Part shown: positions 1-7,808 of the stretch, in pieces
How the letters are laid out: each line of letters opens with the position of its first letter
Numbering within the stretch: position 1 is the stretch's first letter
NCBI GenBank assembly: GCA_022791995.1
Contig: JAAWAD010000046.1
Location: 1-46,967, forward strand
DNA length: 46,967 nucleotides
Source: Lawsonibacter sp.
GTDB taxonomy: Bacteria; Bacillota; Clostridia; Oscillospirales; Oscillospiraceae
Direction: 5' to 3'
Program-made: the position numbers and the translations under genes
Notes under the pieces: model-generated
What the model saw: the letters and a program-made list of their open reading frames with translations, nothing else
What the model was told of the DNA's origin: nothing
Databases searched by the model: none

Positions 1-2
1 AA

Positions 3-167
3 AACTGGATAAAGTCAAAAACATCTTTAAAGGATTTACGAACAGCTATCAAGCAGTATTTGGCATCGCTTAAAATGATGCCGGGTGGAAAACAGATATT
101 AGCTCAGTTAAACTCCAATCTGGATATGGATAAGGAAGACTTCGACTCCAGGTGGACAGCTGACTAA
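3..167 (+). CDS. 3' end of an unidentified gene (partial)
   Basis: An open frame enters from the left edge and stops with TAA at 165-167, giving the last 54 residues of a protein. The visible part is charged and probably helical (it contains MMPGGKQILAQLNSNLDMDK and ends SRWTAD). I do not recognise the family. Base composition is much more AT-rich than the genes from 0.9 kb onward. It is followed by direct repeats and a long gene-free AT-rich stretch, which would fit the last gene of a mobile element such as an integrase, but no catalytic motif lies inside the window to show this. Confidence 0.5.
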   Translation, partial: NWIKSKTSLKDLRTAIKQYLASLKMMPGGKQILAQLNSNLDMDKEDFDSRWTAD

Positions 168-171
168 TCAT

Positions 172-191
172 ATGGCAACACAATGGCAACA
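172..191 (+). repeat. Tandem direct repeat, 11-base period
   Basis: The word ATGGCAACA occurs at 172-180 and again at 183-191, immediately after the stop codon of the partial gene. Closely spaced direct repeats beside an integrase gene are often recombinase arm-binding sites; that role is inference here. Confidence 0.5.
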
Positions 192-360
192 AAAAATCAG
201 ATAGCCCAAACTATCTGGATAATGGAAACAATGTAGATAATCAAAGCCAAATCCCATAAGCAAAACTGTTTAGAACAAACCTGACAGGAGCGAGTGGGAA
301 TAAGTTCTTTAAACTCTGAACCCGTTGCGGCAAAAGGGATAGACGGTTTCGTGTCTCTCT

Positions 361-381
361 TTTGATAACGATTTGATAACG
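361..381 (+). repeat. Tandem direct repeat, 11-base period
   Basis: The word TTTGATAACG occurs at 361-370 and 372-381. The 11-base period equals that of the repeat pair at 172-191 although the words differ. The spacing matches about one helical turn, as expected for cooperative protein binding on one DNA face. Confidence 0.5.
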
Positions 382-469
382 CTCCCCATAGGCCGTATCA
401 TTCTGTATCCTCGGTGGATTGCAGATGAAAAGTGTTCTTTTGCAGCTTGTAGGTGACAAAATCTATATT

Positions 470-509
470 AGAAAGTCCTTACTGATGGTGATGTCGGTAA
501 GGGCTTTCT
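470..509. repeat. Inverted repeat / hairpin
   Basis: AGAAAGTCCTTAC (470-482) pairs with GTAAGGGCTTTCT (497-509), 13 positions with one wobble, around a 14-base loop. It is followed by a modestly T-rich sequence rather than a clean T-run, so it may be a terminator or a recombination/processing site. Confidence 0.45.
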
Positions 510-691
510 ATTTGCCTGTTTGAGTTAATTTCAAGGAGCCCTGTATGCTGTTTACTCTGTTTCACTGCAGTGTGGCGATTCTTTTTTAAATAGCTTAGGT
601 AGCACAAGTAAATAATATTAGTAAAATTAATTATAGAAAAAATAGATGATATTTCAATAAAAGAACATAAATAAAAGGAGGAATGGAGAGA

Positions 692-713
692 AATGTTAAG
701 GATAACATTTTTT
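692..713 (+). terminator. Small AT-rich terminator-like hairpin
   Basis: AATGTTA (692-698) and TAACATT (703-709) form a 7-base-pair stem with an AGGA loop, running into six T residues (708-713). The stem is weak because it has almost no GC pairs. It lies just upstream of the promoter for the racemase gene. Confidence 0.35.
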
Positions 714-742
714 AGACTCTGCTAAATTTTTTGGAATTGGTA

Positions 743-770
743 TTGACAAAATAAATATAATTAATATAAT
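743..770 (+). promoter_or_regulatory. Sigma-A promoter for the racemase-tct operon
   Basis: TTGACA at 743-748 and TATAAT at 765-770 are both perfect consensus boxes, separated by 16 bases. Transcription would start near 777, leaving a leader of about 98 bases before the racemase start at 875. Confidence 0.7.
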
Positions 771-874
771 TGATATTAAACTGCCAGAGCAACAGGCGGC
801 CAATACTTGATACCAGTGCAGAATACACAGAAATTAAAATGTCGAAATGGCACGATCAGACAGGAGGGGTTTGT

Positions 875-1693
875 ATGCTGGACAAAAATGCACCGATTGG
901 CGTGATGGATGCCGGTTTGGGCGGGTACACTGTAGTCAAAGAACTGCAACAGCTCTTGCCGCAGGAGGATATTATCTTTTATGGGGATGGAAAAAACCAA
1001 CCTTATGGGAACAGAAGCGAAGAGGAGATTCTTCATTTAACCCGGCAGTGTCTGGATTTTTTAAAGGCAAAGGGGGTAAAGATTGTTGCAGTGGCCTGCA
1101 ACACCATCTCGACATTGATCGACCGTTATCAGCCGGAGTACGATTTTCGCATTTTCAGTATTGTCAAGGCGGGCAGTGACGATGCCATTGGGATGAATCT
1201 GGAGCAGGTGGGAATTCTTTCCACAATGTTCACCGCAAAGTCGGGTTGCTATGACCGGCTGATCCATCAGAAGCGTCCTGATATGGCGGTTTACCCCCAG
1301 GGATGCCCCATGCTGGCCAGAATCATTGAGGACGGTGGGTTTGACCAAGAACGGATCAATGAAGAGCTGAAAAAGACCCTGGGCTGTCTGGCTGCGGCGC
1401 ACCCCGATCTGGATGCGCTGATTCTGGGATGTACGCATTTTCCCATGATTCGGGAGAATATTCAGCGGCTATACCCCCAGTTCACCCGTTTTATCAATCC
1501 GGCGGCTACACAGGCCCGGCAAATGACGGAGTATCTGAAGGAAAACGGGGGGATCAATCCAAATGGAGGCGGAACTTTCCGCGTCTATACAACCAGCAAC
1601 TGTAAGTTTTATGCTGATATGACCCGCCACGTTGGATTAAAGGATCCTGTCAGTGTGGAATTGGTGCCTGCGCCCCAGCCCCTGAACAGATAA
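875..1693 (+). CDS. Aspartate/glutamate racemase family protein
   Basis: Predicted cofactor-independent amino-acid racemase of the MurI/Asp-Glu racemase fold, 272 residues. The family markers are visible: an N-terminal GVMDAGLGGYTVV (glutamate racemases usually have FDSGVGG), YGDGKNQPYGNRS, and the two catalytic cysteines at C75 (VACNTIS) and C186 (LGCTHFP). The ATG at 875 follows a strong CAGGAGGGG site; the open frame extends further upstream but has no ribosome site there. It may supply D-glutamate for cell wall synthesis. However, it is promoter-proximal to a TTT transporter and close to a D-acylase and an aspartate-dehydrogenase gene, which suggests a catabolic role interconverting D- and L-acidic amino acids. 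The family call is firm; the substrate is inference. Confidence 0.85.
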   Translation: MLDKNAPIGVMDAGLGGYTVVKELQQLLPQEDIIFYGDGKNQPYGNRSEEEILHLTRQCLDFLKAKGVKIVAVACNTISTLIDRYQPEYDFRIFSIVKAGSDDAIGMNLEQVGILSTMFTAKSGCYDRLIHQKRPDMAVYPQGCPMLARIIEDGGFDQERINEELKKTLGCLAAAHPDLDALILGCTHFPMIRENIQRLYPQFTRFINPAATQARQMTEYLKENGGINPNGGGTFRVYTTSNCKFYADMTRHVGLKDPVSVELVPAPQPLNR

Positions 1694-1823
1694 AGAGAAA
1701 CCTGTTCGCCGCTGCTGCGGGGGCTTTCTGCTATGCCTCCGTGGCTGGAAGATAAAGCTTGGCGAAGCACAAGGGAATCCCATGCACTGTGCAGAAAAGA
1801 CCATTATTAGGAGGACAAACACA

Positions 1824-2894
1824 ATGAAAAAGAAACTTGCAATGCTTCTGGCACTGGCGCTTTCCGCCGCCTGCCTGCTGTCTGCCTGCGGAGGCAACGC
1901 TGGTCAGAGTGGCGGCGGGACATCGTCCAATCCCCCTCCCGTCTCCTCTGGCGGCGCCAGCGAGCCGGCTCCGGCTGCCGAGTGGCCCACCTCGAAAACC
2001 GTAGAAATCTATGTTCCCTTCGGTGCTGGCGGCAACTCTGACCTGTGTGCCCGTATTTTCGCAGAGGCCTTGAGTAAAAAGACGGGCGCCAACTTTGTCG
2101 TGGTCAACCAGACTGAGGGATCCGGTGCTGTGTGTTATAACAACATTGCCAATGCGCCCAGCGATGGCAGCATCCTGGGATGGGTGACTCCCTCCTGGTT
2201 TACCAGCTATTTTGCCGGGACCCACGATTTGAACCCCACCGAGAAATTCAGCACAATCGCTGTCACCACAGCCATGACCGCCCAGTATCTGATTGTTCCG
2301 AAGAATTCTCCCTTTGATACGGTACAGGATTTGGTGGATTACTGCACTGCCAACCCGGACAGTCTAGTTTTTGGAATGCAGCTTGGCTCTGCTTCCCATT
2401 ACTATGCTGAGAGCTGCAAGCAGAACCTGGGTATTACCTGGAACTATGTCGCAACTGGCTCCGGCGATACTGACCGCATCACTGCCATCATGGGCAATAT
2501 CATCGAGGCCACCACAGTCAACGGCGCTCAGGCGCTTCAGTATGTAGAGGCGGGCGAGGTTAAGGCTCTGTGCTCCTTGACCCCTGCGGGGGATTCCTGC
2601 CCAGACGCGCTGAAGGATATCCCCACCCTGGAGGACTGCGGCTTTGAAAACATTGCGGTGGAAAACTGCAACTTCCTGTATGGCCCGGTTATGGATGAGG
2701 CCCTGTGTGAGACCATCAACCAGATCTTTACCGAGATGTTCTATGATGTCGATGTTCAGCAGCAACTGCTGGATCTGAACCAGGAGCAGGCAATCTGTAA
2801 GGACTATACAGAGGCGAATGAATTAGTCGGCGCATTGTACGACAGCTATCGAAGTATAGCCGAGGCACTGGGCGTGCTGGCTCCCGGTATGTAA
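1824..2894 (+). CDS. tctC: TctC-type substrate-binding lipoprotein of a TTT transporter
   Basis: Extracytoplasmic solute receptor of the tripartite tricarboxylate transporter family (Bug/TctC), 356 residues. The N-terminus is a lipoprotein signal with lipobox LSAC (lipidated Cys22), followed by a Gly/Ser/Pro linker. The mature part begins WPTSKTVEIYVPFGAGGNSD, the typical TctC opening that contacts a carboxylate ligand, and NQTEGSGAVCYNNIANAPSDG is also family-like. The start at 1824 is set by AGGAGGACAAACACA; an in-frame ATG at 1782 has no such site. It lies between the racemase and tctB-tctA. TTT receptors bind di/tricarboxylates or acidic amino acids; the ligand here is unknown. Confidence 0.9.
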   Translation: MKKKLAMLLALALSAACLLSACGGNAGQSGGGTSSNPPPVSSGGASEPAPAAEWPTSKTVEIYVPFGAGGNSDLCARIFAEALSKKTGANFVVVNQTEGSGAVCYNNIANAPSDGSILGWVTPSWFTSYFAGTHDLNPTEKFSTIAVTTAMTAQYLIVPKNSPFDTVQDLVDYCTANPDSLVFGMQLGSASHYYAESCKQNLGITWNYVATGSGDTDRITAIMGNIIEATTVNGAQALQYVEAGEVKALCSLTPAGDSCPDALKDIPTLEDCGFENIAVENCNFLYGPVMDEALCETINQIFTEMFYDVDVQQQLLDLNQEQAICKDYTEANELVGALYDSYRSIAEALGVLAPGM

Positions 2895-2904
2895 TGAGAA
2901 AATC

Positions 2905-2942
2905 AGCACAGAGCCGAAGGCTCCTGCCATCGGCTCTGTGCT
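2905..2942 (+). terminator. Intercistronic hairpin between tctC and tctB
   Basis: A perfect 13-base-pair stem, AGCACAGAGCCGA (2905-2917) with TCGGCTCTGTGCT (2930-2942), lies directly after tctC. It is followed only by TTCGG, so termination would be partial. Such hairpins commonly raise the level of binding-protein mRNA over that of the membrane subunits. Confidence 0.6.
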
Positions 2943-2963
2943 TTCGGAATGAAGGAGGAAGCT

Positions 2964-3428
2964 ATGAAGCTCAACAAGAACCAGGTATTCAGCGTTCTGT
3001 TGATCGCCTTTGCCGGATTTGTGATCTATGAGACAACACAGCTGCAATCTCTGTTTGCGCCGGCTTCCGGGGACGTGGGACCCAGATTTTTCCCTATGGC
3101 GGCAGCTGTTTGCCTGGTTATATGCTCCATTGGGAAACTGGTGACCGAAAGCAAACGGTCCGATAAGCCGCTGTTTACTGGGGAAGGCTGGAGGCGGGTC
3201 GGAATCATGTTTCTGCTGCTGGTCCTGTATTTGGTCGCGATGACCTGGCTGGGGTATCTCATCTCCACTTTGGTGTTTACTCCGCTGCTGGTGGTGGCGA
3301 TGAAGGAGGAGCGCAGGCTTCAGCCAATCGCTCTGGTTCTGTTCTCCGTTGCCACGACCGCTCTGCTGTATGTGGTGTTTCAAATGGTCATTCAGGTCTC
3401 TCTGCCAGTCGGCAAGCTGTTCCGCTGA
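2964..3428 (+). CDS. tctB: TctB-type small membrane subunit of a TTT transporter
   Basis: Small, poorly conserved membrane component of the tripartite tricarboxylate transporter, 154 residues with about four hydrophobic segments (near residues 8-25, 45-62, 80-100 and 108-145). The region around PASGDVGPRFFPMAAA is typical of TctB. The ATG at 2964 is preferred over the in-frame ATG at 2949 because the ribosome site (AAGGAGGAAGCT) lies between the two. It is placed between tctC and tctA, and 16 bases separate it from tctA. The partner large subunit TctA is complete, so the transporter looks functional. Confidence 0.85.
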   Translation: MKLNKNQVFSVLLIAFAGFVIYETTQLQSLFAPASGDVGPRFFPMAAAVCLVICSIGKLVTESKRSDKPLFTGEGWRRVGIMFLLLVLYLVAMTWLGYLISTLVFTPLLVVAMKEERRLQPIALVLFSVATTALLYVVFQMVIQVSLPVGKLFR

Positions 3429-3444
3429 GAAAGGAGAGTGCTTT

Positions 3445-4989
3445 ATGGATATGCTGGTAACTGTGCTGCGTGAGATGCTGACCCCCTCTAATTTTCTGAT
3501 TATTGTAGGCGGAACCATCTTGGGCATCATATTTGGCGCTGTTCCGGGCCTGTCTGCCACCACAGGCATTGCGCTGATGCTGCCCGTCTCCTTCTCCATG
3601 ACCTCCACCACCGGGATCCTGTTTCTAGGCTCCATCTATGTGGGTGGAATTTCCGGCGGTTTGATTGCCGCCATTCTGATTGGCGTACCAGGGACGCCAG
3701 CCTCAGTCGCCACCTGCTTTGACGGCTACCCCATGGCAAAAAATGGACGGGCCTCCCGGGCGCTGGGCATCGGGATCCTGTCCTCCTTCCTTGGGACCTT
3801 TTTCAGTGTCCTGATTTCCATGTTCTTCTGCCCGCTGCTGGCCCGGTTCGCCGTGCGGATGGGTCCCTGGGAAATTTTTTCTCTGTGCTTCTGTGCCATC
3901 ATCCTGGTGGTCACCATGTCCAAGGGAAACATGTTCAACGGTCTGATTGCCGGTCTTCTGGGGATTCTGGTGTCCTGTATCGGCATAGCCCCCATTGATG
4001 GGGCCAAACGGTTTACCTTTGGCGTCGTCAACCTGCTCAGCGGAATCAACCAGATTGGCCTGATGCTGGGTGTGTTTGCCGTTGCCACACTCATCAAGAA
4101 CTTTGCCAAGGGAGATACCAAAACCCCGGAGATCGACACCAAGGGGATCAGCGGCTTTGGCATCTCGCTCCGGGAGTATTTTTCTCACTGGCTTCTGATC
4201 GTCAAATCGTTTTTTATCGGCCTTTGGATTGGCTTCCTGCCCGGTTTAGGCGCCGGTCTGGCCAATCTGGTGGCCTATGCCCAGGCAAAGACGTCCTCCA
4301 AGACCCCGGAGAAGTTCGGCACAGGCTGGGATGAGGGGATTATCGCCTCGGAAACCTCGAACAATGCAGCCATTGGCGGCGCCATCATTCCCATGGTTGC
4401 CCTGGGAATTCCAGGCGACACCGCAACCGCAATGCTCATCGGCGGCCTGATGATTCACGGCATTGACGCCGGCCCCCTGCTGATGACCAATAACCCCGAG
4501 CTGGTATACTGCTTCTTTGGCGTGCTGCTGTTGGGCGCTGCGCTGGTTCTGGTCCTTCAGTTTTTTGGAATGCGCTCTTTCCCCTATATTCTGCGGACCC
4601 CTGTCTGCTATCTCTACTCCGCGATTTTGATTATCTGTGTGGTGGGGGCCTATTCCGATTCCCGGACCATGTTCAACTGCTGGCTTATGCTGGTTATGGG
4701 CGTAGTGGGGATCCTGATGGCCCTGGGCAATCTTCCCACCTCTCCCTTTATCCTGGGCTACATCCTTGGGCCCATGCTGGAGACAAACCTGCGCAAAGGG
4801 ATGACCTACACCAGCGATGGCTTTCTGCCCTTTATCACCCGTCCAGTCAGCGCGGTTTTGCTGCTGGTGGCGCTGGGAAGCCTGCTCTGGCCCTTCATCC
4901 GTGATTACCGGGAGGCCAGGAAGAAGGAGGCCGGGAGGGAGAGCGAGGTAGACAAGCTCTCTCAGGCGTATGAGGTAGAGGAGGACTGA
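3445..4989 (+). CDS. tctA: TctA-type large permease subunit of a TTT transporter
   Basis: Main membrane subunit of the TTT transporter, 514 residues with many hydrophobic helices, expected to carry the ion-coupled transport path. Recognisable TctA features are GAVPGLSATTGIALMLP near residue 32, the glycine-rich YVGGISGGLIAAILIGVPGTP near residue 75, and the matching second-half motif IPGDTATAMLIGGLMIHG. These two PG-type motifs are the internal repeats of the family. The start at 3445 follows GAAAGGAGAGTGCTTT. The last gene of the racemase-tctCBA operon, it ends 25 bases from the convergent LysR gene. Confidence 0.92.
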   Translation: MDMLVTVLREMLTPSNFLIIVGGTILGIIFGAVPGLSATTGIALMLPVSFSMTSTTGILFLGSIYVGGISGGLIAAILIGVPGTPASVATCFDGYPMAKNGRASRALGIGILSSFLGTFFSVLISMFFCPLLARFAVRMGPWEIFSLCFCAIILVVTMSKGNMFNGLIAGLLGILVSCIGIAPIDGAKRFTFGVVNLLSGINQIGLMLGVFAVATLIKNFAKGDTKTPEIDTKGISGFGISLREYFSHWLLIVKSFFIGLWIGFLPGLGAGLANLVAYAQAKTSSKTPEKFGTGWDEGIIASETSNNAAIGGAIIPMVALGIPGDTATAMLIGGLMIHGIDAGPLLMTNNPELVYCFFGVLLLGAALVLVLQFFGMRSFPYILRTPVCYLYSAILIICVVGAYSDSRTMFNCWLMLVMGVVGILMALGNLPTSPFILGYILGPMLETNLRKGMTYTSDGFLPFITRPVSAVLLLVALGSLLWPFIRDYREARKKEAGRESEVDKLSQAYEVEED

Positions 4990-5014
4990 TCCCCGGCCTG
5001 TATAAAGCGCAGGT

Positions 5015-5917
5015 TTATTCCAAATCCATCAGACTCTGGAAAAAAGCGGTCAAGGTGTGAATAAAGGTCTCTTTCTGCTCTGCTTTATAGGTGCGGTACC
5101 GCTGATGGGTTACAATGGAACAGACCCGGGGTTCTGGCGGTTCAGCCAGCTCATAGTACTCCAGCGGATAGTGCGCCAGAAAAAAGCGGGCGATGGACAG
5201 GGGGAGAATGGACCAATACGGGGAATTCACCAGCATGGGAGGAAGAATCTGGGCAAAGCTGACCTGAAGGAAGGGGCGCTTATCCCCCCATAGAGACTCC
5301 CTCCATTGTGCAAAGGAGGGGGTGATGTCAAAATAGAGCTCTCTTGTTATATCCAAAGTCTCGGGGTGAACGAGGGAACTGGTGTATTCCGCCCGGTTCT
5401 GAGGGGATGTGAGCAGGACAAACCGCTCCTGATACACCGGCTTCAGGATCAGGTCATCGCGAAACAGTACACTCTCGCGGTTGGTCAGCCCCACGTCCAC
5501 TGTGCCGTCGTCCAACAAATCAAAGATCTCCCAGGAGTGGTTGGTGTGGATGCTTAAGGACACGTCCTTGTGGTTCTGGGCGTACTGGAAAAAGAAATTG
5601 GGCAGCAGATAGACGCCAATACTGTCCGTGCTGGCCACATTCAGCAGAACCCGTGCGGTGTTGTTCTTCACAGAGTGGGCTGATTCATACAGATTGATCC
5701 ATTGCTGCACAATGGGAACCAGCCGCTCCCCATGCCGGGTAGGCTCTAAAAATTTTTGTCCCCGCCCCCGAAGCATAAGCTGCATTCCAAATTCCCGTTC
5801 CAGCTTTTGCAGGCGCTGGCTGATGGCGGACTGGGTCAGCCCCACCAGTTGCGCCGTTTTGGTGATGCTGCGGGAGCGGTAAAGTTCCAGATAGATTTTG
5901 GCGTCCTCGTAGTCCAT
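5015..5917 (-). CDS. LysR-family transcriptional regulator
   Basis: LysR-type regulator of 300 residues, the normal family length. Residues 1-65 form the winged helix-turn-helix (AKIYLELYRSRSITKTAQLV then TQSAISQRLQKLEREFGMQL), and the remainder is the periplasmic-binding-like effector domain. It is convergent with tctA and divergent from the D-acylase gene, sharing a 158-base regulatory interval with the latter. That arrangement suggests it controls the acylase and possibly the transporter, with an acylated or free amino acid as co-inducer. Target and ligand are inference. Confidence 0.9.
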   Translation of the reverse strand: MDYEDAKIYLELYRSRSITKTAQLVGLTQSAISQRLQKLEREFGMQLMLRGRGQKFLEPTRHGERLVPIVQQWINLYESAHSVKNNTARVLLNVASTDSIGVYLLPNFFFQYAQNHKDVSLSIHTNHSWEIFDLLDDGTVDVGLTNRESVLFRDDLILKPVYQERFVLLTSPQNRAEYTSSLVHPETLDITRELYFDITPSFAQWRESLWGDKRPFLQVSFAQILPPMLVNSPYWSILPLSIARFFLAHYPLEYYELAEPPEPRVCSIVTHQRYRTYKAEQKETFIHTLTAFFQSLMDLE

Positions 5918-5943
5918 AGCAGGCCTCGCATCCTTTTTTCTCC

Positions 5944-5972
5944 ATTATATTAAATTTTTGCCGATATTACAA
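5944..5972 (-). promoter_or_regulatory. Probable promoter of the LysR gene in a shared divergent region
   Basis: Read on the minus strand, TTGTAA (5967-5972) and TATAAT (5944-5949) are separated by 17 bases. A weaker plus-strand pair, TTGCCG (5958-5963) and TATCAA (5981-5986), overlaps it and could serve the acylase gene. A 7-base-pair hairpin (6017-6033) also lies in the acylase leader. Overlapping divergent promoters are typical of LysR-regulated pairs. Confidence 0.45.
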
Positions 5973-6075
5973 GTCAATTCTATCAAAATTACCAAAGCTG
6001 CTGACTCAGCTCCTGCCTCCGCCCGGGGCGGAGTACAAAAGAACGAAAATTGCAGAAAATGAGAGGTGGATGACA

Positions 6076-7614
6076 ATGGAAAAGGAAACACTTATACAAA
6101 ACGTAACGATCTATGACGGGACAGGCGGCCGTCCTTTCCACGGAGATGTGTTGATTGGCGGCGGCAAAATCCAGCGGGTCGCCCGTTTTTTGCCCAAGAT
6201 GGACTGTCCCGTTGTAGACGGGACAGACAAGATTCTGACACCAGGTTTTATCAACTGCCACAGCCATTCTGAGCTTCAGCCCTTCCTGGACAAAGAAATG
6301 AAGCAGGTTGTGGGACAGGGCATTACAACAGAGGTGGTCGGCCAGGACGGCCTGTCTGTGGCGCCGATCGACGATGCCCACGCCGCAGAGCTTACAGAAA
6401 CGATGATCTGTCTGTGCGGAAAAATGGACCAGGATTTCTGGTGGCGCGGGCACAAGGAATATATGGATTTGCTGGAGCAAATCAATCCAGCCTGCCGGTT
6501 TGTCGGCCTGCTGGGCTCCGGCACGATTCGGATGAATGTTATGGGCAGCGAAAACCGTCCCGCCACCCCGGCTGAAATTCAAAAAATGTGCGATCTGATT
6601 GAGACCTGCATGATGGAGGGGGCCCGGGGGCTGTCTTTTGGTCTGATTTATCCGCCCAGCAGCTATGCCTCCACCGAAGAGATGATCCAGGTCTGTAAGG
6701 CAGTTGCTAAGCACGACGGCATTGTTATGGTCCACACCAGAAACGAGATGGACCTGCTGCTGGAATCCTTTGAAGAGATGGTCCGGGTCATGAAGGAGAG
6801 CGGGGTCCGGCTGGAGATCTCTCACCTGAAGTCGCTTGGCCCCAACAACTGGGGCAAGGTGCTTAAAATCCTGGAACGAATGGAGGAGCTCCAGCAGGAG
6901 GGCTGGGATATTGGCTTCGACCAGTATCCATGGAACGCGGGCAGCACCGGCCTGCGTGTGACCGTCCCCGGCTGGGCCTATGCCGGCGGCGAGGACGCCT
7001 TTGAGGCCCGCCTGCGCGACCCGGAGACCTATGCCAAAGTGGCTGCTGAGACCGCCGAAATTTTGAGAGAGCGGGGGGGCGGCGCACGTATTCAGGTGGC
7101 GGCAGTGCCGGAGAGCACCGAGGACTTCTCCTGGATGCCCGGGCTGCGGATGGACGCAGTGGCAGAACGGCTTGGGATGGATGAGGTCACGGCGATCCTC
7201 TATGTGCTGTCCAAAACCCGTTCAACCGTCCTGTGCGTGTACCACTCCATCAGTGAAGATGACGTTCAGGCGGTTATGCGCAGCCCCTATCAGGTTGTCT
7301 GTACAGATGGCATTGTGGGTTCGGTGCCACATCCCCGGGCCTACTCCACATATCCCCGTTTTCTGGGTCATTATGTGCGAGATCTGGGCATTATGCCCCT
7401 GGAGGCTGCCATTCATCATATCACGGGTGAGCCGGCCCGCCGTCTGCGCCTGTGGGACCGGGGGCTGGTCCGGGAGGGGCTGTCCGCCGACCTGGTCCTT
7501 TTGGATTATAACCGTGTCATTGATACCAACAGCTATGTAGACCCTATCCAGTTTCCGGCCGGCATCGAAAAGGTGTGGGTCAAGGGAGTTCTGCGCTACG
7601 AGGAGAGCCGATAG
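6076..7614 (+). CDS. N-acyl-D-amino-acid deacylase (D-aminoacylase family amidohydrolase)
   Basis: Metal-dependent hydrolase of 512 residues that should release D-amino acids from N-acyl-D-amino acids or related amides. The amidohydrolase metal site is visible: TPGFINCHSHSEL (HxH), MVHTRNE and ISHLKSLG for further histidines, and CTDGIVG for the late aspartate. GQGITTEVVGQDGLSVAP and FDQYPWNAGST are D-aminoacylase hallmarks. GAGAGGTGG at 6061-6069 directly abuts the ATG at 6070, so the second ATG at 6076 is the better start. It lies divergent from a LysR gene and upstream of the aspartate-dehydrogenase gene. A dihydropyrimidinase-like substrate cannot be excluded. Acyl group and amino-acid specificity are not readable by eye. 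Confidence 0.88.
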   Translation: MEKETLIQNVTIYDGTGGRPFHGDVLIGGGKIQRVARFLPKMDCPVVDGTDKILTPGFINCHSHSELQPFLDKEMKQVVGQGITTEVVGQDGLSVAPIDDAHAAELTETMICLCGKMDQDFWWRGHKEYMDLLEQINPACRFVGLLGSGTIRMNVMGSENRPATPAEIQKMCDLIETCMMEGARGLSFGLIYPPSSYASTEEMIQVCKAVAKHDGIVMVHTRNEMDLLLESFEEMVRVMKESGVRLEISHLKSLGPNNWGKVLKILERMEELQQEGWDIGFDQYPWNAGSTGLRVTVPGWAYAGGEDAFEARLRDPETYAKVAAETAEILRERGGGARIQVAAVPESTEDFSWMPGLRMDAVAERLGMDEVTAILYVLSKTRSTVLCVYHSISEDDVQAVMRSPYQVVCTDGIVGSVPHPRAYSTYPRFLGHYVRDLGIMPLEAAIHHITGEPARRLRLWDRGLVREGLSADLVLLDYNRVIDTNSYVDPIQFPAGIEKVWVKGVLRYEESR

Positions 7615-7681
7615 GCAGACGTGGTTCGGGATTGCGGACAATGTTTTTGCATCTTCAGAGAGCGAAAAAAGAAAAACGGGA

Positions 7682-7710
7682 TTGTCAGTATTTTTGAATG
7701 CTGGTATAAT
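7682..7710 (+). promoter_or_regulatory. Strong sigma-A promoter upstream of the aspartate-dehydrogenase gene
   Basis: TTGTCA (7682-7687) and TATAAT (7705-7710) are separated by exactly 17 bases, with TGG just before the -10 box. The transcript would begin near 7717, giving a leader of about 92 bases. The dehydrogenase gene can therefore be expressed independently of the acylase gene. Confidence 0.75.
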
Positions 7711-7808
7711 TCTGACACGGAGGTACTTTCTGGTGTCTGAACGCACTGCCACAAAAGCATAGCAAGGTAAGCTGTGAAGGATGATTTTTATTTTAAGGAG
7801 GAATTTTG

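Larger units (their letters stand above)
168..742. other. AT-rich gene-free stretch, possible element boundary
   Basis: About 575 bases without a convincing gene. It holds two tandem 9-10-base direct repeats of 11-base period (172-191 and 361-381), a hairpin (470-509) and a small AT-rich terminator-like hairpin (692-713). Composition differs sharply from the GC-rich remainder of the window. I infer, without proof, that this is the junction of an integrated element or its remnant. Confidence 0.4.

Noticed and set aside
241-459. 72-codon minus-strand open frame in the AT-rich left end
   Set aside because: It has no ribosome site, lies across the direct repeats, and its sequence is unlike a conserved protein.
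770-874. Upstream extension of the racemase frame to 770
   Set aside because: The extension begins inside the -10 box of the promoter and has no ribosome site; 875 has a strong one.
2823-3635. 270-codon minus-strand open frame opposite tctB
   Set aside because: It is a shadow of tctC-tctB-tctA coding sequence with no ribosome site and protein-unlike composition.
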